Positions 32,675 to 45,029 are shown, numbered from the stretch's first letter. The stretch: DNA of 64,000 nt from Tanypteryx hageni (GCA_028673005.1 CM054115.1:196424370-196488369); one strand, 5' to 3'. A program made the numbers and translations. The notes: generated from the letters alone by a model not told the origin.

Positions 32675-34099
32675 CTACACCTCCCACTCCTCCTCAGTGC
32701 AATCTCCCAAAAAGATGAGCTTTTCCAGGCGGCTTCCCGTTAACCGATTCCTGGCTTGCGTTACGGTTGCCCCCGCCTTAGAAAAGAGACGTTCTGCAGG
32801 CACCGATGTGGCAGGAATTGCCAAGTACGCTCGTGCGAACTTGTAAAGATTGGGGAAAACACACTTCATATCTTCCCAGGTCTTCAAAGGATCAGAGGAG
32901 AGAGGAGAAACTGGATTTCATAAATACACAGCTCATCTCTTTCCTCAATGGTATTTGTTTTCTTTTTTTGCTTGTCATGGGCCAATACTTTGCGGTGACT
33001 CCAAAAGTCATACTCGGATTTTGTATTCAGAGTAGAATCACTGACTGTCACTGCTTGATGCCTCACTTCTAATCAAGGAACGGATATTAGATTGAGCCTT
33101 TGCACAAGCCTTGATATCAGTAAAATATATGTTTTTAAATCGAGGATCTAATAAATTGGATATAGCTAACAGGTGAGACTCCGCAATATGAGCGAACCTG
33201 TGATTAATTTCGCTCAGCAGTGTTTCTTTTACCTGTCTAACGACGTCATTTTCCGCAGTAATTCCAATAGATTGCAACTGCTTTTAAGCAATGGATAAGT
33301 GGAATCACTTTGCTCAGCGTTACAAATTTTTCCCCCGCAATCTCCTTGGTAATGTAATCCAATGGTTGAAGCAACTTCAACATATGTTTTACAGTGTCAA
33401 GCTCAACGGAAGTTAATGCTAATGGAGCCTTCGGGTTTTTAAGGAGAATCTGATGCACAAATTTTGACAAGGCCACGTATCTTTCTAACATATAATACAC
33501 AGAATTCCATCTTGTGCTTACATCTAAAATCAACTTAAGAGTGGTTTTATTAACTTCTATCTGTTTAGCACGAAGCAAGTCACTATTTATAACATTTCTT
33601 CGAAAAAACTTCACAACCTGTCTTACCTGGCTAGTGATTTTTGTACATTTTCCATAGATGTTACCTTTTCTACCACCAAATGAAGCGTGTGTGCAAAGCA
33701 GGGAAGGTGTTTTCCCTTGCCGAGAAACTTGTTAACTGCACCAACAATATTAGAAGCGTTATCAGTGACTTCACATACTACCTTACTTTTGGGGATAGAA
33801 TACTTCGTGCAAACAGCTTCAAGTTGCTCACAAATGTTGACTGGTGTATGCCTCTCCATGAGCTCCTTGGTTGCAATGCATTTAGAAACAATGTCTGTGC
33901 CGTTCAAATGATGTGCTGTTATACCCAGGAAACTACGGCATGACATCATTTCAGTCCAAATGTCCAAAGTAATTGCAACATATCCCACACTAAGATCACT
34001 TATTTTGTCAGAATAAACCTTTATAATGACCTCGTACAGTTCATCAAGTCGTGATTTTAGTGTGTCAACGCTGGGGAGCTTGTGCAAATTCTGCCTCAC
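32675..34099 (-). pseudogene. hAT transposase (ZBED1/4-like), fragmented
   Basis: From the - strand start: LDIWTEMMSCRSFLGITAHH (RNase-H core, first Asp), VCEVTDNASNIVGAVN (second catalytic Asp block), LPCFAHTLHLVVEK (the CAHxLNL-type motif), DVSTRWNSVYYMLERYV, LLDPRFKNIYF, and the C-terminal dimerisation block YLAIPATSVPAERLFSKAGA followed by NRLTGSRLEKLIFL. These are the conserved steps of hAT transposases in correct order. Frames break at about 33620, 33260 and 32890-33040. The N-terminal BED zinc finger is absent: only about 150 bp separate the first residue from the element end. The copy is dead, but its ends are intact. Confidence 0.88.
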
Positions 34100-34429
34100 T
34101 TTTGTTACTGCATGTACTCATTTGATTCGATACTGAGAAAAATATACCGATATTAGTAGAAAATCGAAAGAAAAGAATCGAGTACAAAAGTACTTCGTAT
34201 CGAAAGGAAATTATCGATATGAGTAAAGTATCGATACTTTCCCCGTATCCCTAGCAATGGGTGAGAAGGGGCGGACTGCGATTCGAAGAGAAGGCGACCA
34301 GCAGACCTGAAGATGGTATTTAGGTATTACTACTGTGTATTTAGAAGGTAGAAGATTGATAATTTCGTCGAACACTGCAAAATGTTAACGAAGCAACAAT
34401 AGAATAGAATACATTTATTAGAACCTGGG

Positions 34430-35045
34430 ACAACTAGTCCCCTGGGTTCTGGTGAGATGCATACATAAGGATAACATAAATAGTCAAAATAATTACAAAA
34501 TACTACATGTACATTAAAAAGAACATAGCCTTCAGACATCACAGCTGCATAATATAAACAAACTGTATATAAAATATTACATATCTGGAACCAAGACAAA
34601 AAAAAGTACATAGCCTTCTGACTTCAGAGTTACTTATAATACACGTATCCATATACACCTTACATGTATGTACATTATATTATCAGGATTCAACAAAAAA
34701 TAACTTAGCCTTCAAACTTTGTAGTTGCTAATAATGCGCTATGGTTGGTGAACTGCAACTAAGTGGATGATACAACGAACTAAAAATATGGATGTCCATT
34801 AAATTATCTAGATTCAACAAAAAACCTAACCATCTGACTTTTCAGTTGCTTATAATGCCGTATAGTTGATGAAATGCATACCTATGGATGATATGATGAA
34901 ACTAAGAAAAATACGTATATATTAAGTTATCTGGGAGCAACATAAAACAGCCTTATAACTTTACAGTTGTTATGACGCACTATAGCTGGTGAAATGTACA
35001 CTTATGGATGATATGACATACAAAAAATACATTAGATTATCAGAA
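34430..35045 (-). repeat. Imperfect tandem units in the LINE 3' UTR
   Basis: About five units of 100-125 bp share CATAGCCTTC-AGAC-type, GTTGCTTATAATGC and TGGATGATATGA phrases (for example near 34520, 34605, 34700, 34815 and 34935). Divergence increases toward the element end. Unit borders are approximate. Confidence 0.6.
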
Positions 35046-35049
35046 TTTT

Positions 35050-37804
35050 TTACTGTGATTGAGCATACAAAAAATCGAAAAATTTGGACCGAAACGAATA
35101 AATGGTCAGTGAACGGCGGATATTAGAAGGGATGGAGTTCCATAGTTTGACCGCGGAAACTGAAAAGGAGTTCTGGAGGGATAACGTCCTATGGGTTGGG
35201 ATGTAAAGGAATTCAGGAGGTGTTCGGGAGGGTGTTTGCCTTATATCAGATGAGAGGGCAAGAAATTGTAAAAGGTAATCAGGTTGCTTAGTCTTGAGAA
35301 TTTTAAAGATAAGACAACCTAGGTAGTATTTTCTTTGATAACGAACTCTGAGGAAGTTAGCACGCCTTAGTGCTGGAGAAATATGGTCATATTTTGGTAT
35401 ATCGTATGTGGAGCGAACACACGCATTTAGAGTTCTTTGTAATTTCAAATTAAGGTCCACCCGAATGCCATCATAGACCACACAGCAATAATCCAAGTGA
35501 GGTAATATGAGAGAAGACACTAATTTGTGACGAACAGAGGTAGAAATACCGTTTCGATTTTAGTTGGTGGAGAATTTTGAACACTTTGTTGGAGACATTG
35601 ACCACTTGCTCACTCCAGGTGAGGGTTTGATTAATAGTTACACCCAAGTCAGTTACCGTTGTGCAGTAGTCAATCTCAGAGCCAAGTGCCTTAATTTTTG
35701 GAATATTCCCTGGAATATTGTTTATGAATCTGGGAGTACCGACTATAATCGCTTTAGTCTTGGACTGGTTCATAATTAATTTATTGTTAACTACCCAAGA
35801 GCATATTCTTTTGATATCTTCGTTTATTTGGCCGACAGCAGAAGCTAACTCAGATAGTTTACAAGGAAGATAAATTTGCAGATCGTCGGCATAGAGATGA
35901 TAGCTGCAATGCTTCATACATAAAGGGAGTTCTCTAATAAATAATGTAAAAAGCAATGGTGATAGCACAGAGCCTTGCGACAGTCCTGATCTAATAGCTT
36001 TCCACGAAGAGGCTTTCCCATTCCCGCTGCACACCGGAAAGGTAAGCTCGGAACCATTCAGATTTTTCATTTTATGTAGGAGTAGATCATGGTCTACTAT
36101 GTCAAATGCCTTTTTGAAATTGAACAGTACTAGTATTGTAACCTTTTTTCCATCAATATTAGTTTTAATATCGTTCGTGATTTTAATGAAGGCGGTCTGA
36201 GTGCTGTGCATCTCTCTAAAACCAGACTGGTATGGATCGATAAGGTTGTTATCCCGTAGGTAGTCGGTTACTTGGGTAAAAACAATTCGTTCAAGAGGTT
36301 TTGATAGGGTACAGAGTATTGAAATAGGTCGGTAGTCGTCCAATTCGTTTGGGTTTGGTTTCTTTGGTATAGGGTGGATGAATGCTTTTTTCTACAGCTG
36401 TGGAAAGGAGGAATTCAACAGAGAATAATCATATAGATGAAGTATGATGGGAAAAATTTCAGCTAGGCAAGAATCTATAAACGTAATAGGCAAATTGTCA
36501 GGTCCGATGGATTTGGATTTGACGTATTGTAGCGCTTTGAGCACTATATCGGTGTGAGGCAATGCGAGGTAGAAATAATCAGAATCGAAGGGGACAAACG
36601 GGTCAAGGGGTTGCGGAGGAGGGACTGGAGGACGGGGCCGCGTCGCGAAATGGGAATTTAGTTCCTCCGCCGAGAAGTTGAGTTCCTTCATTTTCTTTTG
36701 GGGAATTATTTGAAGTCGGCGGAGTTCAGTCCAAAGTGTCTTGGAGTTGGAAATGTTACTAAGCCTATCGATTAGGTATTTCCTTTTGGAATCCCTGATT
36801 ACCAATTGAATTTTATTTAGCAACTTTTTAAAAGAATTGAATACCAACAAATTATTGGTTCTGATGAAATTTTTGCGCAATCGGTCTCTATCTCGCATTA
36901 ATATTCTTACATCGGAAGTAATCCGCGGAGCGGGGCGGTGTTTCGGATGAAAGCATTTCATAGGAGCGCGTTGATTTAACATATCGAAAAGTTTGTCAGC
37001 GAACAATGCCACTTTATTGTCAATAGATCTCTCAGAGAAGACATCATCCCAACTTACTGAGCCGATATCGGTAGCAAGTTCGTCAAGATTAATACTGTTA
37101 ATGTCCCAATACATAAATGGAGTTTGAACGTACGGTTGGGTCATGAAATTATAGGAAACATAAATTAGGTCGTGGTGAGTAAGAAATGAGACTGGGACTT
37201 GCCCCGTATCGATGACGTTACTCATATCAGCGACTATAATTAAATCGAGCCAAGTATGGGTGTTAGGTAAGTTGTGGGTTGGGTTAAAATTTACAACTGA
37301 GAGATTTAGCGAAAAGAATAGATTCGAAAGATGGACCTTATCAGGATGATTTCCGTTAAAGTCAGCATTGAAGTCGCCGGCGATTATAATATTGGAATAG
37401 AGCGGAACTTAGTCAAAGAGATCGTTTTCCATTTCATGGAAAAATCCAGATTTGGGTGGCCTGTACACGATTATCAACAGGAGTTTATTATCCTGCGACG
37501 AGATTTCAAGGAATAAATATTCCGGAGTCGGATGACAGGGATGAATAGAGGCGCAATTTTGATGAGCCGATAAGCTGTTATGGACGTAGGCGCCGACACC
37601 ACCACCTCCCCTTCCTACTCTATCCCAACGATGAATGGAATAATCATCGAGTGCCACTGCCTCGGAGAAATCGTTTGGCTTGAGCCATGTTTCAGATACA
37701 GCGATTATGTGGTAAAAATTAGAGTGAAAATACCCGCTGAATCCGTCGTAATCAGCATTGATGGATTGAGCGTTAACATGACATACCTTTAGTTTAGAAG
37801 TCAT
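35050..37804 (-). pseudogene. LINE ORF2: endonuclease + reverse transcriptase, motif A altered
   Basis: The endonuclease part has LKVCHVNAQSIN, IAVSETWLKPND, GGVGAYVHNSL and IIVYRPPKSGF. After a frameshift near 37405 come GDFNADFNGNH and LTHHDLIYVSY, the GDFN and SHHD-type motifs. The RT part has SIGPDNLPITFID, IHPIPKKPNPNELDDYRPIS, SGFREMHSTQTAF, motif A as VLFNFKKAFDIVDHDLLL, motif B RSGLSQGSVLSPLLFTLFI and motif C YHLYADDLQIY. In motif A the first Asp (normally FD or LD before x-x-KAFD) is Asn, codon 36119-36121. Further breaks lie at about 36370 and about 35500. It is inactive. Confidence 0.85.
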
Positions 37805-38130
37805 TACAATATCTTTTTATACAGTTATATGAGAGATCGTACTGTACCAGGTAACAAATAGAGTACAAAAAGAACCGGACTGTGATATAACGAAAGTACT
37901 TAAGAAAAGAACAAATGCCGGCATCTTGTAATTTCGAAGCATCCTTGCATAAAAACCCATTACATAAAAAATTTATAAACATAACATGATTAGTTGATAG
38001 TATGAAATACACACAGTTTCGCCTCACACCTGGGTGACAATGGTTATTGCGTATTGTCTCACAACCGTGAGAAATATTTGTATTCTGTAAACGCAACACC
38101 CAGTGGTTGTTATAAAAGAGGCCAAAGATT

Positions 38131-38974
38131 TTAGGAAGGGTAAAAAACAAATAAGAGTTTATAGGAAGTATTTTCACAATAGATTGCAAATTCTTTGAGA
38201 ATGCGAATGAAATGGGAATAAAGAAACAGTATAGATCCAATTTTAGAGCGTGTAACAGATTGAAGAATAGTGTATGTATAAGCTAAGTAATCGTCATGGA
38301 AAACTCCATATTTATCTCTGAATTTGGTTGTATCAGTGATTGCTACCTTCAAAGTTTCGGGACCATGAATCACAACCACTGGTGCTCTGTCCTCCTTACG
38401 GCAGAGGACTTTACCAGACCTAACCCAAACATATTTAATCTTGCCTTCTTTTTTCATGGATCATGCTGCCGCATAGAGTTTCTTGTTGAATGGGGTCAGG
38501 GACTCATTAACATATATGGTATTAGCCGACACTTCCTGCCACCCAATATCTCTTGTGCTGAGGTTTCTCTTGACTCCTCCGCTGGAGAATTTTGTCCTTA
38601 GTTGCCTGCGAAAGGAACTTGACAACCAGACTAGGTGGTTGGGGAGTATCGGACATCGCAGGGTAAGGGCGAGATCGATAACAATAATCGATATCCTGAG
38701 CCGAAATGGGAACGTCTAGAGCTGATCCAATGGCACTAACCAGGGAGACGGGATCTTCTCCTGGTTTGGTGGGTATTCCGTTGATTTCAATGACGTTTCT
38801 TCTGGTAGCTTGAACCATTTTATTTTGGTGTATTTCCAATTCATTCAGTCGACGCTTTAGAATGCGATTTTCCTCTTCTAGCGAATCAAATGACACTTTT
38901 AGAGCTGTCAATTCCGCTACTGTTACACTCAGTTTGGCTGATTGCTCGGTCAGAATCCCACTATTATTCTCCAC
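38131..38974 (-). pseudogene. LINE ORF1-like coiled-coil protein
   Basis: The N-terminal part (38974-38522) starts near MENNSGILTEQSAKL and forms heptads through LTALKVSFDSLEEENRILKR to NELEIHQNKM, a likely trimerising coiled coil. It is followed by RNVIEINGIP, PVSLVSAIGSALDV and PSLVVKFLSQATKDKILQRR, the pattern of LINE ORF1 and FP-type proteins that bind nucleic acid. A frame change near 38500 leads to SMKKEGKIKYVWVRSGKVLC and RKEDRAPVVVIHGPETL (38457-38131), the usual C-terminus of the same protein. No zinc knuckles are seen. Confidence 0.72.
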
Positions 38975-41639
38975 TGCTCGAACCAGCTCTTTCTGCTCGT
39001 CCTGTAGGGCAATGGTAGGTCAATAGATATTGTTTTCTGGAAAAATACTAGATGGTGAATTTGGTGGAAGATTCGAAATGTTGATTGTAAATTTTCATTA
39101 GCAGGGGAAAGTCGGCGAAATATCAGTGCAGTTTACCGGAGATTTTTTCTCGTTTCAGGTGTATGGTGCAGAGTGATGCCGCTCCGCAAGCTTCGGCCTC
39201 CCTGCCACAGTGAAGTGCGTGCAATAAGGTCATTTTGTGAAGCGGTGGTGGCGTAGGTGTGCGTGTCAAGTGGAGGTTCGGTCGTCGTGGGAGAGCGGAG
39301 TTCTTCCGTCGCTGGAGGGTCTGCCGCAACAAACAGGTAGGGGGATCACCGAAGCCCTCCGATCCCGCTCTCTTGCAGCGTAAGACGTGTAGTGGGTAAG
39401 CCGCACTAGAGATAGTAGCCACGCGATAGGGCCCACCAAATGGGCGATAAGGAAACCTCAAACTTAGGGACGGGGTGAAATTAAGGTCTTAGTCTTAAGC
39501 GTAGATGTAAGGAATATGTACGCGCACACGATGTGTGTCACTGGGCATAATAAACACCTTCTACAATATCTCCTCATTTTTTCGCGGTGCAGTTTTCATG
39601 CTATGCCGCGCTATGGTTGTCAATAGGGCTCTCTTACTGCAATCGGAGTGCCAATTGCGTAGGGCCGCTGGGCCGATTGCAGTTCGGGGGCGAAACCCCT
39701 CCATTTCAAAAGGGGTAACGAGCCGATTCACGGTACGCCATTGCGTGGTTAGGAAACTCGTGAAACGTCTTTGTTTTTGATTTTACCAGTAACTTTTTTC
39801 ATCTATTCAATCACTCCCTCGTAATTCAGTACTTGTAATTATCCAGAACAAGTAATTGTATTGTAATAACGGCGTTCTTAATTTATTGGCACGTTGATAG
39901 TGCAAGCGAATAATTTGGAAAATTTTAGAATTATATGCGAAATATTTTCCGGGTTTTCCAATGATTTTTTGGTAATATCGCGTTAAGGACCAGCAATTTC
40001 CGAGCGGCGAGATCTGAAACAAAGGCGCCATGAGTGACGAGAAATGGAACTACGTGGAGTTTGTTATGGAAACATGACGGTATCCGTAGTATCCGATATG
40101 AATTTCAGAAAGGTAATGCGGGAGTAGCACAGCGATTAAAACCTGAAAAAGATGCCATGGAAACGTTATTGTTGTTGGGTTAGATGGAGATTATCACTCA
40201 CGGCGCCGTTGTTGCAGATCTAGCAGCTCGGAAATCGTAGGTTCTTAAATCGATAGTACCGATTTTTAAAACTATCTCAAATTTTTAACGCTCTTCCTCT
40301 TATTTACTTAAGTAACTCGCAATAATTTTCATCGTAATTTCTAACGCCTTTCTTCGTTTATTTTTCATTTACTTTTACAATTTTGGATGCAGGTTTTACT
40401 TGCGGTGAAGCATCGCAACCGGCCACGATTCCCAAGGCGTTTCCTGATTAATACTCCAGATTTATTGTATTATCCATAAAAATGTATCGTCACTTTGATA
40501 TCAACAAAATATTTTTACCTGCACTACCATGTTATATATCAGAGGCGGCCAAACGGCGGCTCTTTTAACTTGACGTGCGGCACTTATTAATTTACAGTCA
40601 AGGGCGTACCAAGGCTTATCACGTCGGAATGCGATAAAGCTGTGCGAGTGGGACCTTTTGGGGATACTTAATGGGTCTCTCTGTACCGGATCAAATACAA
40701 GTTACGCTTGCTGTTCATACATATTTGTGCGCAGAATGCATGTCTTGCGGCTCTCAAATTTGGGAGATAATGTTATGCGGCTCTGAGGGTAAGCTGCCGT
40801 ATATCATTCTCAAGTCTTCAGATGTATGTACGATACAACTTGTGCGACATTCCCGTGACGTTAGCCGTATGAAGAGATCTCCCTGCTTCACCCACTCGTC
40901 CGTTGATTTCCCGACCAAAAAAGTCATAGGCAGGAAAATCTATCGAGCGGCATTTGCCATCCAGGTAAAATATAATAATCGCTCGGGCGGGATTTACGAA
41001 AGTTTTCTCCAGCACCGTCGAAAAAATTTCCCCAAACTATTTTTAAAATTATGGTTTATCTCCAGCAGCTCGAATGTTTTTAAGAAAATCTGTGTGAAAT
41101 TATTCGTTTTTTCAGTATTTATCAATCCTTCACGAATCCTTCAATGTATCGGTTTATGCAAATTTGTTTTTTTTTCAAAATTACGATATATCTCGAAATT
41201 AAATTTAAAGTATTTTCAAAAAGTTCAAATTTATGTTTAAAGAAATTTCAGTTTTAGAATAGTAGTTATTGTAGGTTTGTCCGAGTTTAATAAAATTAAA
41301 AAAAAATATTCCAGAATAATTCTTTTGGAAATATCACAACCTTTCGATTTTCTCAAGTGACTTGTTGGTCGGTTTTCAAGAAAAATTAATGAAAATCTTT
41401 TGTAATATGCAAGACTCAACTTTTAAAGAACTTCAGAAATTTTACGAATTATATAAAATATAATCTTCCTGGTTTTTGTACGCATTTTTTTAAATTCCAT
41501 TATATTTGCTATCGCATTTCCTGTGTATTACTTAAATTTAATCCAAAATATTTAAATTTTCATAAAACTGGATGAGAAATTAAAGATGGTGAAAATTTCT
41601 CATTTATTTGTTTTTAACAATTTTCGAATACCCTCTTGA

Positions 41640-41825
41640 CCCTTTCTCCTTCCATCTCGCCCTTTTCCGCATCCTCTCTTCCCACTCCACTACGCACCAA
41701 CCGCCTTCTTACACTGCCAACTCTCTTCGTCTTTCCTCCCTTACTTCGCCTTTCCTCCCTTACCTCTCTCTCTATTTCTCCTTTCCTCTGATTATTCTCT
41801 CTTCTCATTTACAACCGTCTCCTTG
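41640..41825. repeat. Pyrimidine-rich tract
   Basis: The + strand is dominated by CTTCC, CTCCC and TCTCTC words. The overlapping frames on both strands (Ser/Leu/Pro-rich and Arg/Glu/Gly-rich) are products of this composition. Confidence 0.75.
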
Positions 41826-42032
41826 AGATTCAAACACACGAAAGAATTAAGTTATTCGCTTCGCTTCTTTAATGAAGCATCGAAATTATTGTCGTAGCAA
41901 CGTCAAACTTAATATATTTCAACGTTAATAATAGCAGATAATTATTATTCAGTAAACTGCGTGTGGACTGTGGGCGTTTTTTAACGGTCGATAAAAAGAA
42001 AAGAATCTTTATTTCAATTACCTTTTCTTAAG

Positions 42033-42147
42033 AGAAGCAGCCATGGAGGGGAGAGGGGGTAGGAGGAGAGAGGAGGAGAGGGGGGAGGGGAGGGTAGAGG
42101 GGGGAGGGGAGAGAGGGGGGAGAGGAGGAGAGAGGGGGGAGGGGGGT
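42033..42147. repeat. Purine tract, GGGGAGAGG-type
   Basis: About 115 bases of nearly uninterrupted G and A on the + strand, mostly GAGGGGGGAGGGGAG permutations. This could form triplex or G-rich structures, but nothing more can be said from sequence alone. Confidence 0.9.
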
Positions 42148-42574
42148 TTTTCACTTGCTAATGCATAATGACGCTTCATATCCAACTTTCAGATAATGGA
42201 TATAATAGATATTCACTAAAACACGTTTTGAAATAACAAATAGAAGGTGAAACAAACCACTTAATGCCACAGAAAAAAGAACGAATAAACAGAATACTAT
42301 TGGTGAATCGTAATTGCGCGACTGACATGTTCATCGGTCTTATGTCTTGGGATGCGGCCCAAATTGGCATCATGGCATGTCGGTAAGTGCACGCGCACGA
42401 CCGACGTACGCGGCAATAACAACCCCTAGCGACATTTCTCGGATTCTTCGGACATGTTTTCGTTGAAAGCGATGTAATGATAAGTTATAATTACGCTTGA
42501 ACTCAACAGACTTGAACTGGAATTAAGGTCCAAAAAGTTCTAATAATTTTATTTAATTTTGGAATTCGGAGACC

Positions 42575-42625
42575 ACTGAGCAGCACGGGGCCCTACTTCT
42601 GCGCGTACCTATAAATCCGCCCCTG
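42575..42625 (-). mobile_element. hAT MITE end, relative of 25361-25839
   Basis: In reverse complement the end reads CAGGGGCGGATTTATAGG followed by a GGGCCCCG block. It resembles the CAGTGGCGGATTT end of the MITE at 25361. Only one end was recognised. Confidence 0.5.
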
Positions 42626-43551
42626 ACCCGGCAGGATTTAATTCGGGTGGTGCTTTCCTTTTCCGGAAAAAATACAAGTAAAATTTGCTATGGATATTTA
42701 TCGCATGTGTGAACAAACATTCTCTCTTATGTAATTAAACAAAGCTCCATTACGTTCAGTAATGACAAATCAGAGTTTAATAGATGTTCTAAGAACAGCG
42801 ACTACCAGCATTACTCTGGATATAAATGGAATGGCGAGAGAAAAACGGTGCAACATCTCCCATTAAGTAAATTATATTTCTTTGTCGCCTCATTTTCGTC
42901 GCATAAAAATTGCATGTAAACGTTTTTACGGTAATTACTGAATCTGCAATCGTGTACTTAGATTTTTTTATGTACAAAACTTTCTTAGCGTGGCCCGCCT
43001 AGGTCCAATCAAGGTCGATTTTGGCCCGTGTCGACTTTTAAGTTGTGCACCTCTGGTGTAAATGTTTCCCTCAGACTAACTTCTTCAGAGCGGCAAGAGA
43101 ATATATTGTGTGCGATCCAAGCGCTTCCCATGCTCTTTGATTACGATTTCGGTCAAAAAGTACCGAAATAATAAGGCAATATCTTTGCAAAGAAGGCATT
43201 AAAAATTAAAAATATAAATAAACACCAAACCTTACTCTATTAGAAGGACACACTCCGCAAATATGGCCAATTGACAACACGTGGGAATTAATTTATTCTT
43301 TCTTTTTCGATATTTTTCTTTCTAATATTCTTCAAAAGTTTGTTTTTTAAAATATTATATCGTGCAATAATCTGAAGTATATTTTTAAACCTTTGTATAC
43401 GTATTTGATATAGACATAACGATATATAATTTAGAGTTCCTGGACGAAAAATCTTATATTTATAATTATATCGCGGTTTAGTTGAATGACAATGCTTATT
43501 TCCAATAAATATAACAAATACATATAATTTAACTGGACAAAACCTTTTTTA

Positions 43552-43692
43552 GGTTGACCTCGGATTCGAACCTTGGACCGAAACATTACATTATACCAAC
43601 GGAAACAGAGGCGTGCATTGCGTCGAAGTTTCCTGCTTGTGATTGTGGTAACGGTTAGTGCGTTTGATTTTGAACTTCAGTTGTTCGAAACA
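43552..43692. repeat. Two tRNA-like SINE fragments in opposite orientation
   Basis: On the - strand, 43605-43555 has TTGGTATAATG (A-box-like) and then AAGGTTCGAATCCGAGG (consensus B box). On the + strand, 43645-43690 has TGTGGTAACGGTTAGTGCG and TTGTTCGAAAC. Neither folds into a complete tRNA by eye, so they are SINE heads and not tRNA genes. Confidence 0.5.
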
Positions 43693-43954
43693 AAAACGTG
43701 AAAAATATTTTTTCCTAATTTTTATATAGTATGCATAAACACATAATATCGCTTCATTACAAGTTTGAGATCAGTAATCTGAGGTATATTATTTTAACTT
43801 TAACATCTGTATTTCATTGATCTACATAAATTTTATTTTTAGAAGGTAAGAATATACAACGATTAAAAAAAAAGTTTCACGATGTTTTCTTAAAAGTTAA
43901 TTTGCATATCAAATAAATATAGCGAAAATATAATAAACGAACTAAAATAACTTT

Positions 43955-44115
43955 CATGTATTGACCTTCTATTCGAATCCCGGACTTTTCCTTTCGCCAA
44001 CACCTATGCCAAGCGATCCAGGAGTACTCGTACTTACTACGCGAATCTATCCAGCTGATGCTTGGCATAATGGTTAGCGTATTGGATTTTTAACACGCAG
44101 ATCCAGGAATCCAAA
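43955..44115. repeat. Head-to-head pair of tRNA-like SINE heads
   Basis: The - strand copy (44027-43955) reads CTTGGCATAGGTGTTGGCG and then a CCGGGATTCGAATAG B-box-like block. The + strand copy (44053-44115) reads CTTGGCATAATGGTTAGCG followed by GATCCAGGAATCC. Both have good A boxes (TGGCATARTGG type). The heads face away from a shared centre near 44040. Confidence 0.55.
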
Positions 44116-44196
44116 CAAAGACGTGGGAAAAGAATTAATTTAATTTTTACTATTTTTATTTCTAATACTCGGAAAAACTTGTCTGATATTTTAAAA

Positions 44197-44500
44197 CAGG
44201 GGTCACCAAACATTTTACTGAAAGGGCCACATGAGGCTTCATGATCCACTGTGCGGGCCACATACGGAATTTCTAATGATTGATCGGGTCATGTGAAAAT
44301 TTCAAAGAGCAAGTTTTGTGAATTTTTTATTCTATAATATGTAATTCGCTTATATTAAAAGTAGATTTCACCCAAGCACTCGGACAATGTCGTTTAGATA
44401 TCATAAATGACAGCTAATGGATACTCTTACTGATAAAGCGGGCCAGATCAAATCACTGCGCAGGCCGGATGTGGCCCGCGGGCCGTAGTGTGAGGGATCG
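44197..44500. mobile_element. hAT MITE (GGGCCACAT / GTGGCCCG type)
   Basis: The left end CAGGGGTCACCAAAC and the following GGGCCACATGAGG block face a right part CGGATGTGGCCCGCGGGCC. This is the common design of non-autonomous hAT elements. The right extreme is eroded (GTGTGAGGG), and no target duplication was seen. Confidence 0.7.
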
Positions 44501-45029
44501 TTCCATATATATAGGGTAAAATAAGGGGGGGTGGAGAGGGAGACAGGAGGGGTTACAAAGAAAACGAATGGAAGGTAATTGAATAAACGGTTAGGAAAAG
44601 GAAGGGGTTGGAAAAGAAGGCGAAAGCAACATAGTAGCAAAATGTTACAAAAACTTGGTAAAAGGGCCAAAGACAACGATGTTGATACAAAGTATTTACA
44701 AAATATTCGGTAAGCTAAATAGAGGAGAATGATTGTAATATACTACTACAACGTCTCAATAGAAGCTTCTGTCAAATGATGTTTTAAAATCAAGATCATA
44801 CAAATTTCACAAAAACTTATTGAAGTAGGAGTTGAATTGAAAAAAACCATGATGCAGATACCCTCATAATATATACAGCCATTCAGAAAGCTCTATGTAA
44901 TCCAAATTTTTTGTATTTTAATCATTGCACTGACGCATAAAGACATGAATATATTTTTATTCAAACCTGGCCATGGTAAAACTGTGACGCAAGTGTAGTA
45001 GTAGTACTCATCTATTGAACTGCAGTCAA
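44501..45029. other. Spacer with a purine-rich start
   Basis: At 44520-44640 the + strand is purine-rich (GGGGGGGTGGAGAGGG, then AAGGAAGGGG). The remainder is AT-rich with no recognised feature. Confidence 0.4.

Larger units (their letters stand above)
32352..34253 (-). mobile_element. hAT transposon, 1902 bp, with 8-bp TSD
   Basis: Both ends read TAGGGATACG inward. The flanks are GCCATGGG (32344-32351) and GCAATGGG (34254-34261), matching at 7 of 8 positions. Subterminal zones are loaded with ATCGAT / TATCGATA words on both sides (32370-32470 and 34140-34240). On the 3' side are three tandem copies of an about 68-bp unit. The interior encodes a broken hAT transposase on the - strand. Confidence 0.9.
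34392..39480 (-). mobile_element. CR1/jockey-like LINE with ORF1 and ORF2, 5.1 kb
   Basis: Read on the - strand, the order is leader (39480-38975), ORF1 (38974-38131), ORF2 (37804-35050) and a repetitive 3' UTR (35045-34430). It ends in AATAAATGTATTCTATTCTATTG-like sequence (34420-34393), a short ATTCT-type end of the kind used by CR1/L2-like LINEs. The limits are by eye; I found no convincing target duplication. Both ORFs are broken, so it is a fossil. Confidence 0.8.
39481..44196. other. Mixed intergenic DNA with hAT ends, SINE pieces and simple tracts
   Basis: No host gene is recognised. Specific items: a GC-rich patch with short hairpins at 39640-39760; a hAT-like left end CAGAGGCGGCCAAACGG at 40540; a hAT-like right end GTTGTGCACCTCTG ending at 43055 (the flanks do not match, so they are not one proven element). 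The frame 40671-41240 spans that hAT-like DNA and shows no motif. Confidence 0.4.

Noticed and set aside
39560..39790. HDV-like ribozyme or snoRNA in the GC-rich patch before the LINE
   Set aside because: Short hairpins are present, but I could not fit a double-pseudoknot or box motifs.
40540..43055. A single 2.5 kb hAT element joining the CAGAGGCGG end and the CACCTCTG end
   Set aside because: The outer 8-mers (TTATATAT and GTGTAAAT) do not match and no transposase lies between, so I keep them as separate ends.
43552..44115. tRNA genes
   Set aside because: A and B boxes are visible, but acceptor and anticodon stems do not form; SINE heads explain the boxes.
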